Source: Galerina marginata
Lineage: Eukaryota > Basidiomycota > Agaricomycetes > Agaricales > Galerinaceae
NCBI GenBank assembly: GCA_023014335.1
Contig: JAECYW010000021.1
Coordinates: forward strand, 1,240,001 to 1,304,000
DNA length: 64,000 nt
Reading direction: 5' to 3'
Below, one piece after another: positions 11,290-23,317 of this stretch. Every line of letters begins with the position of its first letter. Position 1 is the stretch's first letter. The notes under the pieces are model-generated. The model did no database searches. It saw only the letters and a program-made list of their open reading frames with translations, and was not told the origin of the DNA. Both the position numbers and the translations under genes were made by a program.

Positions 11290-11954
11290 AACAAACCAAT
11301 CTTGCCAGTGGTTCAGTGACTTCGAAGAAGCCTCAAAGGGTCCTTCCTAATCGGGCGCAAAAGAACAAGTATCGTGGGAACGATTCTGGCTCCTGGTGTA
11401 CAAGAACGATACCCTAGGGGTCTCGTAACCCGCAACACCAGCAGGCAGCATCGGAACTCTAGCTGAAATGTGAGAGAAAGGAACTTTAAAGACACATAAT
11501 TAGCTTACGTTCCTCCGCTCTCTGTACGTATCTCGCGTTGCTTCAGACTCTCAGAGAAAATCGGGACCGGAAAATCCTTCGGGATCGGTGTTTCCACCGT
11601 GACAGGTATGGGGAAACGTGTAATGACCTGGAAAGCCCCTTCGCTGACAGACGATTGTTAGGCAGACAGGTAATAGTTCAGAATGGAATGGAACCAACTC
11701 CATGTATCATACCCAATATCACCGATTTGAATCTCTTCTTTTCCATATGGATCTCCAAACCACACAGGGAATCCATGCTTCTTCTGAATCATTTCTTGTT
11801 GGTAGATGGAATAGCCGGGGTCTGGCATAATACAGGATTCAAGATTATACTGATGATCGGCGAGAAAGCTTTCAAGATGGCGATGAGCAAACGCGCAGAT
11901 TACATTTCCGACCGCGAGATTCTTGAGTGATAAACCGATAACAAACGACATCAC
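11290..11954 (-). pseudogene. Decayed paralogue of the agaric-specific family at 7007-10028
   Basis: The minus-strand frame from 11954 to 11658 contains HGFPVWFGDPYGKEEIQIGD, close in pattern to the family N-terminus (GFPLWxPxP...IGDVG) as I remember it. Downstream, other frames hold matching pieces in the right order: PKDFPVPIF, then MLPAGVAG, then a GA...LVLL...RKDPLRLL stretch. The frames do not join through plausible splice sites, so the copy appears frameshifted. Only the N-terminal half of the family is represented. It lies on the same strand as the LTR-interrupted gene, about 1.3 kb upstream of it, suggesting a local family cluster. The call rests on pattern memory and is moderate at best. 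Confidence 0.4.
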
Positions 11955-13157
11955 ACAGCCTCACAGATTATTAGTAATTCCACGATCAAAAACCTGAAAT
12001 TACTCAAGTTTCAACATCCACACCCTCCTCGAGCAACCGCTATGCGGTAGCACAGTGACGAGTGCAAAGAATAAACAAGGGCCCATGAGTGCATGTTCAG
12101 AAGGGTCTTTAGGTTTTTTGCATGCAGCTTGAACAAGGCGTGAAATAAAGACGTTCAATTGACAACCACTTCCTCACTCGATATTCTCAACGGATCAAGT
12201 TGACGGAATTGCTACTGCTTCAAACGGGCTCGTCAGCAATACAGAAGTGCAAAAAGGGAAAACATGGATTTTTACATAAAGTTACCTGATATTTTGACTG
12301 AAGGAAGTCATTGAATGATCGAGGATTATCCTGTAGTCCAAATTAACATAAGGCGGGGCGAAATTTTTTCATTCGAGGTTTGAATTTCGGTGGAATGTTA
12401 GCCGGTGGTCTGGTGGATGACTGTAGCACAACTAGTAGCGCACTGTGCCGCTCATGCGAGCTGTCGGTGGAGCGTTTTCCGTCATTAATGGTCGTCCAAA
12501 GCTAGCCAGGCGACCTGCCTCCGTGCGATGGTGTTAATTTCGGTAAAGGAGGGCCTTCGATATAAAAATCGTGTGTGCGCGCTAGCGCTCATGGATATGA
12601 TGGTATTGTTTGAAAGGTGAGTTCGATATCACATGACCGTCATCTGATCGTGTTCCGGTTCCCACACAGACCGCTTTCGGAGCGGTGAGTTCAACAACCC
12701 TCAAATGTTGACTATCTTGTCCGTTGGTATCACTCATCCTGATTGTATTCGCCGCGAAAAGCTTGACGGTTGTGATGATTCTTAGCTTCCAAATCATCAA
12801 CGTTGGGAAATATCCAACAACTCTCTGGGATCGCCCAAAGAAGCACCATTAACTTGACTCTGAATGACGGATGGATGTGGGACCCTATCCAAGTACGTAC
12901 CCCAAAATAAGCTATACATATGAGTCTCTGTCTTGTTCATCACGACCGTATCGATTACAGGTACAGGTCTAGGTTTTTAAACAGTCTCAATGACTCGAAT
13001 TGACGCTGTGCACAGCATTTGTGACGAGAAAAGCGCAGCCTCACGTATTTGCTTCTCATCGAACAGCCAACCAGGGTCTTGTCCATACGCCCCTGAAATA
13101 GTACATATACGAGGCGTATTCGTGGATTGACATCCCCCATTCTGTCTCCTCGCAATT
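11955..13157. other. Intergenic region
   Basis: About 1.2 kb, AT-richer than the flanking genes, leading into the AAA ATPase. Short open frames on the minus strand near 12600-13200 show no recognisable protein. No repeat or RNA gene seen. Confidence 0.5.
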
Positions 13158-15699
13158 ATGCATCGCCGTTTCTCCAGCCTTGTCAAGAACTCCGCGTCTT
13201 CCTCCTCCACGCTTTCTCGGTCCGACGAGAAGACGATTGAGGATGATCAGGAGTCGACTGTCGCCACCATCGTCCGTGACGAGCCGCTTCCTGTTGCCTC
13301 TACCAAGGTCAAGCGCGTCGACTATTATTACAGCCGATGGACAAAATCATGGAAGTACAGGGTATGATTCAGTCAACTATGAAATGTTGATGGTCATTGA
13401 CGTGAAATGGCAGAACACGAGCTCCAAGGTTACAGTCGAGAGCCTCCCGATCATGAACGGCGGCAGCAACGACGCGTGGAAGGAGTTCAGTTTCGTGTAT
13501 GTTCTCTTTCATTTATCTTCTTTGCCAGTGACTTATGCTGTCTTTCACTTGTAGCATCGTTCGCACTATGCCCAGGCAAGAAAATGCCGAGCCTACCTTC
13601 AAGCTCGTCGTCAAGAGCGAGTACATTCTCAAGGCTTGCAAAGACGTCATTCAATCCTGGCCCGGCATTTCCTGGAACTCTGATCCACTCGAAGTAATAC
13701 CGTCCTCCCTAGTTCTATTTCCGTTCACTCATACTGTCCTCTGCTTCCTAGTTGGATCCTGAAATCTTCATCACATTCTACTCCAACTTCCTCGAATACG
13801 CCTCGAACCTCGAGGCCAAGAAACGTCGCACGGAAGAGGAGAACAACATGCTTCTCTCAGTGAACCTCCTCACCTCCACCATCGCCTCGGACTACCGCGT
13901 AACCCTGGCCACTGTCGACAGGCTCACCTCACATGGCGAAATCACCTTTGACCTGCTCTACTCCATCCTCGTCCCGAGGAGCCTCATGGTCACACGCTGC
14001 GCGATAACCGGTCTGCCCAGGCTTTTTGAGCTCACGTCGTGGATACGCACAGCAGTCGAGGGCAAGCCTGTGTATCAGCTCAGCTTGCAGAGCGTCGATC
14101 TTGTCGACCGACCTGTGACGCACAGTGTTGTCGTGGGCAGGGTCTATACGACCGTGTATATTCGACCCATGCGTGGAACGGTGAAGATTAACACGATGGA
14201 CGCGTATCCTCTCAAGTTCCATGCTGACCCTGAAGGGTTGAAGGAGACGATTTTGAAGAGGGGCAAGAAATGGGTTAGCCTCATCGGAGTGCACCACAAG
14301 CAGTTTGATGGTATTGCTGCCCTCAAGGCCGGTGATAAACTCCTGAAGCACAACGTCTGTACTCCTCCTATTCACATTTCACATTTCGCTCAGACTCTTT
14401 CCTACACAGGTCCGAAGCAGGATCATGGTCGACCGTGCCACTTTCCGCCGTCTCAACGCCAACTACATCCTGCCCACTCCCGTGCCGCCCAAGGTAGAAG
14501 ACAGCGCCGTCAAGGCCAACTCGCGCTTCGCCCCGCAGTACGACATCTACGGGAACCCTCTCCCGGAGCAGGTGGTCGCTGTCAACAGCCAAGGTAGGGC
14601 CCTCTTTCGATCCTCCTCGTCGTCCACGATATCGACTGTGTTTCCTCCCCGCCGCGCCTTTGCAGCAGATCACTTGGTGCAGCTCCAGTCGAACGACGCG
14701 ACGCCTGATGTGGAGATGACAGACGCGGAGCTGCTGCTCACGCCGACTGTCGTGTTTGGGTTCAGCTTGGCTGATAAAGTCTGGTGTAAGCCCCCCTTCT
14801 CTCCTTACATGAATTTAATGACTGATATCTTTTACGTTATGCAGTGGAATTCAACGTCGCAAAAATTGAAGACGTTGACTGGAACACCGACGCGTTCTCC
14901 AACCTCGTCCTGCCCGGCGACAGAAAGAACCTCCTTCAGTCCCTCGTCGAGGCACATCACAAGGAAGTCGGATTCGACGACTTTATTAAAGGCAAAGGCC
15001 ACGGGCTCGTCGTCAACCTCTTCGGCCCACCGGGAGTCGGAAAGACCTTCTCCGCGGAGGCGACCAGCGAGCATGTGCAAAGGCCGTTGTATGTCGTTGG
15101 CGGAGGCGACCTCGGGACGAGCGCGGCGGCCCTCGATGCGGCGCTGGAGCGTATCTTTGACGTGGCAACTGCATGGAAGGCAATTGTGCTGATCGATGAG
15201 GCGGATGTCTTCCTTGAGCAGCGGTCACTGCACGATCTGGAGCGGAATGCGATGGTAGCTGTTTTGTAAGCCTTTCTCTTTCTTCATCGTTTGTTGTCAT
15301 TCCTAACACGGTCTTTGTAGCCTTCGCCATGTGGAATACTACCGCGGCATCCTCTTCCTCACGACCAACCGCGTCAAAGCATTCGACGAGGCCTTCCTCT
15401 CGCGCATTCACGTCGCTCTACACTTCAGCGAGCTCAGCGAGGAGTCGAAGGAGCAAGTCTGGGCTGCGTTCATCGCGAAGATGGGCGACTCTGCCAAGGG
15501 TGTCACGAAGGAGCAGATCAAAGAGCTCGCGAGGCGGGAGATCAATGGAAGGCAGATCAAGAATGCTGCGAGGACTGCGCACTCGCTGGCGCTGGCGAAG
15601 GGAGAGGACGTGTGCTTTGAGCATTTGAGGATTACGCTGGATGCCCTTGATGAGTTTACGAAAGAGTTTGAGAGGAGGAATACGGGGATGTATATGTAA
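13158..15699 (+). CDS. AAA+ ATPase with N-terminal DUF7025-like region
   Basis: Eight exons: 13158-13361, 13414-13496, 13555-13693, 13752-14354, 14410-14593, 14666-14785, 14845-15265 and 15321-15699, giving 710 residues; all joins keep phase. The C-terminal third is a single AAA module: Walker A GPPGVGKT near residue 504, Walker B IVLIDEAD near 556, then the second region of homology LFLTTNRV with the arginine-finger segment FLSRIHVAL, and a helical lid. The N-terminal half (including MRGTVKINTMDAYPLKF) resembles DUF7025, usually found before this AAA type in filamentous fungi. Such proteins are presumed ATP-driven remodellers; substrate and location are unknown. The N-terminus is Ser-rich and positively charged, but no clear targeting peptide stands out. 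The start is the first ATG of the open frame and gives a frame consistent with the next exon. Confidence 0.9.
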
Positions 15700-16134
15700 G
15701 GGGATGGAAGAAACCAAAAGAAGGAATATCAATGTTTGTACTAACTACACATCTTTCGCTTTCTCTATTCACACTTTGAACGACATTGACAAAATGACAA
15801 GTATTTACACATAGATTTTCCAAGTCAATGAAAAATTTCTCCGAGGGTGAACTACTTGCCCTTCTATCTCTTGCCTTGGAAATTGAGGCTAAGCTGCACT
15901 TGCTTCTGATAGAACTTTTTCTCGACATCAATTGTATGCAGGGCTATGCACATACCTTCAGGGTGAAATTGATTATCGCACGATGATGCTGGCAAGGCTC
16001 TGAACATGCCTTTTGTTAATGAATTATGGGCTGCGTAAACCAGTGCGATGCAGTACAAACGTCTACTTGGCCAATTGGGCACCGATCATCGATCATCATC
16101 GATGCATCCATAACGTGCTCGAGCTCGAGCACGG
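15700..16134. other. Intergenic region
   Basis: 3' flank of the AAA gene and 5' flank of the small gene at 16210. Around 16080-16135 there is a palindrome-rich stretch (gatcatcgatcatcatcgat, then ctcgagctcgag) just before a TATA box. Confidence 0.45.
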
Positions 16135-16142
16135 TATATAAG
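16135..16142 (+). promoter_or_regulatory. TATA box
   Basis: TATATAAG about 70 bp upstream of ATG 16210, preceded by a CTCGAGCTCGAG palindrome. It marks the promoter of the small gene downstream. Confidence 0.5.
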
Positions 16143-16209
16143 ATGGTGTACTTGATAATTATTTGACCCCATCTTGACTCCTGACCCCATCTACTTATCG
16201 CCCAACAAC

Positions 16210-16854
16210 ATGCGTAGGAGGCGCCCGTCTGATGGGCGTCTGGATCCTGCTAATAAGCACCAGGGTTCTGAGTCTACGTATCTGCAGACCGGCTTTAGCC
16301 ATGCCATGAAGGACGTTGAAGCTGGTGGGGACGACTCGGAGGCCGTTTGTGGGGTACGTCGCACCGTTCCTCCAATGCCGGCACCTTTGGCATCCTTTGC
16401 AATATAACTCATAAAATGTTATATTCAACCTCACAGGAAAACCAAACGCAGACAACAACGTTGACGCGGTTCGACATCGTATCGCTCGTTTTTTACCTGT
16501 TATCTCTCTTGTTCGTCGAAGACACAGGCAGGCGGTATGTTTGAGATGCCCCCGCTCGAAACCCAGGCTCTTTCAACTGAGGCATCATCACCTAGACACC
16601 TCCTTGATATTCGCCTTGCTATCTCTAGCTCCATGAGAAGCAAACGTGCCGGTATTTTCTCTCGTCCCATGATTGGTTCCGTTGAGGATTTCAGGGTATG
16701 TCGACGCTTGGTGTACCATGATCGATCTCAATGGCCATTGTAATTGACGATGCATGGCAGGCAAGGAGGACGACTGGTAATGACCGGGACCCTGAGCTCG
16801 GCGCGATGACTGGTAAGTGTTATTAATTTCTAGTTGGATACCGTTATAGCTTGA
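16210..16854 (+). CDS. Small hypothetical protein (about 136 residues)
   Basis: Candidate exons: 16210-16353, 16437-16478, 16528-16695, 16761-16812 and a 5-nt end with stop at 16852-16854. Phase is kept throughout and the introns are 49-83 bases or shorter. If the last intron is not used, the frame stops four codons into it. The protein is hydrophilic, Arg-rich at its start and has no membrane segment; MFEMPPLETQALS begins the third block and IFSRPMIGSVEDFR ends it. No family is recognised. A TATA box about 70 bp upstream and consistent splicing are the reasons for calling it. It could also be the 5' part of a longer decayed gene. Confidence 0.45.
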
Positions 16855-17928
16855 ATGGGCGTTCATGTTATGATAGGCTTATTTTCAAACGCTCAAAACA
16901 CTGCTATTTTCGGAGGTTCTTTCAGCGTTGTTAATCAAGCGACGGAATTAGATCCTGCTTATCGGAAATCTGTTGTATGTTCTGGTCTGTTGGCGCTAAA
17001 GTTGCACACGCCTCATTCTTTTTACATTATAGCAGCACATTGTGTGTCTTTTGTCTATCCAGACGGCTATCTTATTTTAGTCAGAGGTCACAAGTGATTC
17101 CGAAGACTGACGGTCAAAAGGCATGCCCTTGACCTGCCCAAGTGCTTTCCTTTTCCCTTGATTTCTTTGATGCATCGTTGTGTTCCTTGTAGGCAGAAAA
17201 ACGCTCTGTGCTTCTTTTCTTGGTTTCTTCTCTTTTTCTCTTCTTTTCATCTTTTTTCTTTTATTTCCCACTATTCTTTCCTCGCAAGACTAGGGCTGGT
17301 CTGATTTAGCAGGACTCTCGCTGCGAAGGGGTTGCGCATATCCAACTCACAAATTATCAACAAATTACTCAACTTTAAATCATCTTATACAACAACGAGA
17401 ACGTGACTCCAGTGCTGGCGGAAGGTGGAAAATAAAATCGAGTTAAACTGTCTAAAATCCAACAGTGCAGTGGATCTGTAGTGCGTTAGAAGCGAACTGC
17501 CTCCGAATTTCCAAGAATTGCGAACCACCTTGGAAGTTCTTTTTTTTATTTAAAAAAATCCAATCACTGTCCATTGAGGCGCGCGCCTTATGTAGGACGT
17601 CTAGCTATGTACTCTATGCTATCCACCTCGGAAGTTCAGCATGGCAAGAAGGAGTGTGACAATGCTGGGTTAATATTCTGGGGGTTATTTTGCAATCAAA
17701 GCGACGTAAGTAAATAGTACGAACTTCCACTGACACACAACCATGCACGTTACAATGCACAGCCGCTACTGGATTTATCAAGTAAGGCTAATCCAGGCTT
17801 GGGCAGCTCGTCCCAGAGGCCACCACTACAAATCGGCTAAAGAATTGTGAGAAAAGGGCTGGTATATTTGCGTGTATGTACCAGCAACAGGTGTAAATTT
17901 TACTCATTGTTATTCGTATCGCTCAGAT
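16855..17928. other. Intergenic region
   Basis: About 1.1 kb between the small gene and the 3' end of the membrane protein gene. A long pyrimidine-rich tract (about 17200-17280) and AT-rich sequence; no gene supported. Confidence 0.5.
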
Positions 17929-20502
17929 CTATGCAACCTTTCCTTCACGACCCACTAGAATGAATCCCGGTTTGCTTCCCTCTTCACCGACCGGGGCCAG
18001 AGAAATCAACATCTTGTCACTGTTCTTGACTGATTTTTCGTCAAGAGGAGGAAGTTTATTGGCTTCACCGCCGGCGGATGACGCGGAAATGATGTGGAGG
18101 ATATCACCTGGGTCGAAATAGTGGCTCTCACGAGGCTCGGGGTGGTTTCGCGTTTTAATCAAGGTGACGATGACAATTAGTATAGCTAGCAGAGAGACGA
18201 ACGTTGGTGCGACGAGGATCCCGGCTGAGGTTGCTGGATCCTGGTGCCATCCAATCGTGGTCACAAAATGGGTTCCGTTCGTCGCGACTCGCATGTCATC
18301 TGGAGCGGTACTACCTCCATTGGAATATAGCCCGTTGTCGTCCTGAGTGTAGGCTGTACGAAGCAGCTAGAGGAGACATAATTAGTTATATACCCAAAGT
18401 AGGGAGGAGGGTTTGCTTACGGTCCCGCTGAGTTCAATCACGCCTCTAACATACTCAGCCTGAGAAAATAAAGATTTGAGTTCTTAACAAAAGAAAGAAA
18501 AAAGGGAGAGCACGGTGAAACAAGCTTACCAGGACTTCATTCGCCGTTTCTGTACTATTCGAGAGAGACTCCCAGAATGCCAAAATACTGTCTCCCATTG
18601 AGTTGCCTACAATGCCCTGCCCAACGTACAAGCCGCGTAGGAATAAATCAACCGCAAAATCACCGAGCCACGGCGCATCGACCGCAGAAATGACCGGATA
18701 GGTGGAATTGAGGAAATTTGGAGAGGTAGATCCGGATAATTTGCTATTGACGCTGTAGTCAACGGTAACGGTGGTGACTCGGGGAAAGATGCTGCAGATA
18801 ACCGTTCCCAGTTGTTTATACATTCCAGAGCCGGTCAAAACGAGGTCTTAATTCAGCCACAATATTTAGCGCCGATGAACAGGGAGCGCGTTAATTCAAC
18901 TTACTCCATTGGTGACGGCCTTCTGGGTTAACAAACGGGCATGAAGCGCCGTAGACGGCATCAACGTTTACCGAAGTGATAACAGGATCTAATGACGGTG
19001 AGGTTTGTTAGACACCCACATATGATAAGGAATGGAGTGAAGAATATTACCTGAAAAGAAGGTATCAGCAACGGTATCGCCAGGGCACATCACGGCAATT
19101 TGTGCCAGTGTCATATTTTGGTTGAAAATCGAGTTGGTAACCGAATTAAGGACCACGCTAGGAGAAGTGGTCGCATTCAATATTCGTGTTTCGCAGGATA
19201 CGTTAGCTGTGAAGCCTTGTTGGGTAACCGTAAATTGCACAGGAAGCGCAGCTGGCGCCTTTTTCGGTTGGACAATTTGCCCCTTCTTGTTTTTCGTCTT
19301 GACAGATGGAGGAATAGTGTTGCCTGTCGCGGAGAGAAGCTTGCTAGTCACATCTTCCAAAGCGAGTGGTAGAAGGCCCACTATCCAAAATACTATTAGG
19401 CGCTCGTGGACTGATAGGAGATAAAATACTTACTGGTGGCGTTAGCGTACGAGAAGTGGTTGAAATTTAGCACGCTCGGAAGGGAGAAGTGAGTGCTAAC
19501 GGCATTGCTGCCACTTGATTCAGAGAGAGAAAGGACGTGCGTGAAATAAACTGAAAAAGTAGGATGTTAACAGAGGTAATGTGAATTCAAGAAAGCGACA
19601 TAATTACCGGGTGTAACTTTCTCTGCGTTGCTTACCATAAGGCTTTGAAAGCCGGGGCTCGTTAGATCAAGCTCGGTGCCGACCATCATTGTGGGAAGGA
19701 CGATTTGTTTTGGCAAAAGGAGAGTAGTATAGCTGAGGAATGCAAACGTTATTGACTCAGAAAAGTAGTGGGCAAACTATCATGACTTACCCCGCGGTTT
19801 GGATGCTCACTGCCAGAGCGCAAAGAATCGACAAGATAGTCCAAGAGGGACGAATAATGTTTTTGATTGGAGTAGCCTTGGAAAGGTGTATGGATGCGAA
19901 GATGACATACAAAGAAGTGGTGGAATCGGGCCGAGCCAGCGATCTAGCTAAAGCATATCGAATGGCTCCTGCGTACAAGCTATGCGTAGAGGGTTATTCG
20001 TCAGACAATGACGCCCGTAGTCATTCTCATTGAACAAGGACTCACGTAACCGAGCACACAGCAAGCAATGTAGCGATGAGGGTGACGATCAACGTTACTG
20101 TTTGATAGTTTTTTTGCACATAAGTCGCGGCAGAATAGGACAGCGGGACGGGTTCCGTCAGCGTCAGCGCAAAGAACGCCCACGAGAAAACGAGTAATAG
20201 GGTTTGCCCAACGATGACGGCGATGGGGATAGCATAATATGGGTTGAACCACCTGCGGTTTCCCCATAATAACTGGTGAGATATATCGTCAAGGATGCCC
20301 TAATCTATAAGACGTACCTATTAGTGAAATTCCAGTTGACTTTCTTTTGTAAGTTCTTGATCGCCTTAGGTTTCGGCAAGGCCTCAGAAAGAGGCAGATC
20401 GTCGAGTGAATCGAGTTCCTTGAACGTTGGCGGTTGGGAAGTGCCTGTTTGGTAGGAATTTGGGCCTGACTCGATGCCAGGACGCATTGGACTGTAAGCC
20501 AT
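17929..20502 (-). CDS. Fungal multi-spanning membrane glycoprotein of unknown function
   Basis: Ten exons on the minus strand: 20502-20318, 20252-20046, 19979-19791, 19732-19608, 19550-19434, 19380-19051, 18988-18905, 18846-18530, 18459-18421 and 18366-17929, giving 676 residues with every phase consistent. A soluble N-terminus of about 70 residues is followed by three hydrophobic segments (IPIAVIVGQTLLLVFSWAFF; VTLIVTLIATLLAVCSV; WTILSILCALAVSIQTAG). A long luminal or extracellular region then carries many Asn-X-Ser/Thr sites (NAT, NVS, NMT, NST, NGT). One further helix follows (VAPTFVSLLAILIVIVTLI) and a cytoplasmic tail. It has the overall layout of the large uncharacterised basidiomycete membrane-protein families seen in many copies per genome; plasma-membrane location is inferred. 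No transporter, channel or enzyme motif is recognised. Confidence 0.8.
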
Positions 20503-21488
20503 GGATGTCGGGAGAAAGGTGTAGGCCTTGAATTCGAAACGATCCCTGGCCCATGTCTTTTACAGCAGGGGGCAATAGATAAGGTACAGTTGTGGCATTG
20601 TTAGGCACACCGTTCTCCACACCTGTTAACATACACGACTTGAATGGATCAAATTCGCCTTAGTTCATTGGAGCGGACCTCAAAGTCGACCGGTCCCTGG
20701 GTTTTCGTTGGGTGAGTCTTATTAATAGCCACTCCATGAACGTACTGAGTCGGAAAGACATTGGGAATTCTGCCGATCTTCATGTTAGAGGGATGTGGTC
20801 TTAAAGGAGGAAGGCGAAGGGAGTGCGGCTAAATGCCTGGTCAGGGAAACCTCGTGTGTGTGTCAAAACCTTGAAGAGTGCTGAAGCGCAAGAGACGTTA
20901 CGTGAAACATTCCATGTATCAAGGAGCGCTCATGGAACAGACTGGTCTTTTCGATTCACTTTGAAGCGCCCACCACCGCGTGTTCGAACTATTTCCATCC
21001 ATGAAACCAGTGATTGGAAAGGATTGGAAAAAGTGGTCGAATCCGAGGATTCAAGGTGACAATGGACATAAGTCGACATAAGTACGGGTATTGTGTCTGT
21101 ATTGACTTGCCTCGACATTCACAAATGTATCACCTGCCGTTTGCCTCAAGTTTTATCCAACCGCCGCAGATGACAGTGTCAGGCGATCGTGTCCACCGGC
21201 GATGAAATCCACCCAGTTTATGCAACTGATCTGCAACTAAAAGCGAGATTCAAAATCTCTCTTGCTGATTTGCTCGAAGCGTATTCCGAGCATCAATCAC
21301 TGCGTAAGGAGCCGCCGAACCCGAATCAACATGGGAGCAACATGGAAGGTTTAGACAAGAGGTAACTTAAATCGGAGATTAAAATATTAAAATAATAATC
21401 GGTAATAACGGGTTGGCAGATCTGTGGTCCTTTTCGCCTTTGTGTCACCTATGTCGTAGCAAATTTTAACTCCTCACAAACGCTGAAA
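20503..21488. other. Intergenic region (divergent promoters)
   Basis: About 1 kb between two divergently transcribed genes; it should hold both promoters. No additional gene, repeat or RNA is supported. Confidence 0.5.
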
Positions 21489-22138
21489 ATGCTCCCAGCG
21501 CCTCCCAACTTCTCCGCAGCAGGATCGCAGTTCGCTCTGCAGAACAATTTTACAGCAGGACCGTCCTACGGGCCTCAACCTCAACAGGCTTTCCTTCCTC
21601 AGTCGCTGCAGGATCCTTTGCATCAAGGTGCTGATCCAAACTCTCCAGAAGTGTTCAAAAACAACATTAGTGTTGTTCATGGAGAAGTCATGCAACTGCA
21701 GCTGTATGCTCGCAGAGTTTTGCTAGCCATGTGAGTCTCGTGTCTTGCTTAAAATTCACCTGGTTTATGATATAAATCTTCAGTCAAAACGCGTATCAGC
21801 CTGGAAACTCTCCTGCTCAAACTGAAGGTACTGATTCAACACCTATCTTTGGTGCCATTACGCTCACTCGAACACACTCAGAATACATAGCCGAGCTCAA
21901 ACAAAAGCTCTCAACCGTGATCGAGAAGTTACGTCAGTCAGGCGTCGGTGCTCTCCCAGTTATACCGACCCCTACCGATCCTTCTGCTGCACCTGTTGTA
22001 CCATCAGAAAGCCAGCTTCTCGTAAGCACGACGGCAAGCCTTCGCGCTCTGTACGAGAAACTCCAACGAAGTCAAGATAGTGCCTCGGTTGTAGCAAATC
22101 TTTTAACGACAGATTATCAACCAAAGGCAAGCAAGTAA
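21489..22138 (+). CDS. Small Pro/Gln-rich coiled-coil protein, unknown
   Basis: Three exons: 21489-21730, 21784-21827 and 21882-22138, about 180 residues, phases consistent. The first 50 residues are rich in Pro, Gln and Phe. Two helical segments follow: one around VHGEVMQLQLYARRVLLAI and one around YIAELKQKLSTVIEKLR, separated from a last helix (LRALYEKLQRSQDSAS) by a Pro/Thr-rich linker. The lack of signal peptide or membrane segment suggests a nuclear or cytosolic protein. The layout would suit a subunit of a larger complex (for example a Mediator-type or kinetochore-type small subunit), but no family is recognised and that is speculation. Confidence 0.65.
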
Positions 22139-23317
22139 AGTTTGAAGGAGGGTTTTAGGCTGGAAACGCGACTGGCAAAGTACTGGTAAGTCCGTTCACT
22201 GCAACGCACCCTTCAACCAGTCTTGATCGTTTTGCAGTAAATTTTTAGCAATTGTCATCATCTTGTATTATGCATTATCTGCCCCACAAAGGAAAATTGT
22301 ACTGTTTCGATCCTAGACTGGCTTTTAAGAAGAATCCACGATAATCCATGGCGGAGAACGCGGCCTCTTTATCCATTGGTTTCAAATTTCCACTTTGCAC
22401 CTTCCAGTCAGTATCCGAACCAACGCACTTTCTGCTGACGAAGAGAGTTAGCGCATTGGAAATCCGAAGGAATGTCAAGTGTCTCTGTGAGAGTGGATCT
22501 GCACGATGCACTCGATGTCGATAAGCGCGTGTCATTGGCAACACTGTTGTATTCAACATCTGGCTTACAGGGCCGATTCCGATTTATTGCAGCGTTATTC
22601 AAGGACTTTCCCATGAATTACATAGCTAATGCACAGTTTTCGTTCATTTGCTTTCGACATATTCAAAGTGAGTGTCTCGAGTATCTTATGTTACACCGTT
22701 TTCACCGTTTTTCCTTCTTCACAGGCGAATTTTCTGGACATTTTCTACATGATAGACACAATTCCTTACTCATAGGATGCAGAAGACTCGGTTTGCGTGG
22801 AGATTTGCCTAGAACGTGTATGTCGTCTCCACAGCTTCTGCCGTTCTCGGTGCTCGCCCCTCATGTTTTCATTCCATGAATTTATTTTTAGATTTCGTCC
22901 TTCACTCTGACTTCGCAGTCCTGGCACCCGCACGGCCAGCAGCATCCCAAAAACTATCGAGCTATTGCCACTGTGACTTTGAAGTCTAGGATAGTGTAAC
23001 CAGCCCCGCAAGTCTTACGATTCAATCAGGTCTGTTGACATCCCCCTTTTTTCATCGAATCACTGTCTAAACTCCCACCGCAGTCCTACTAAAAATCGAG
23101 CCTCCGGCTTCGCTCGGAGCATTTCTTGAATCCTAGGAAAACGGGAATGGAATAGAAGTCATCAATGGGCCGCAGACTTCTCGTCCTTCGGAGGATTAAA
23201 AAGAAGGCCTGATTGCCTGGAACTGAGGCACATCTGCTGCGAGGTAAGAGGCTTTAAAAGCGCATCTGGCGGTAGCACCTTGACAAGTCGTTTCTTACTT
23301 CTCCCTCAACCACTAGC
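22139..23317. other. Intergenic region
   Basis: About 1.2 kb. Open frames near 22348-22520 and 22472-22879 (+) look partly protein-like but cannot be joined into one consistent model and match no family I know. The last 100 bp form the 5' flank of the permease gene. Confidence 0.4.

Noticed and set aside
22348..22879. Overlapping open frames starting MAENAASLS and MSSVSVRVD
   Set aside because: Each looks partly protein-like, but no splice arrangement joins them or extends them to a coherent product, and no family is recognised.
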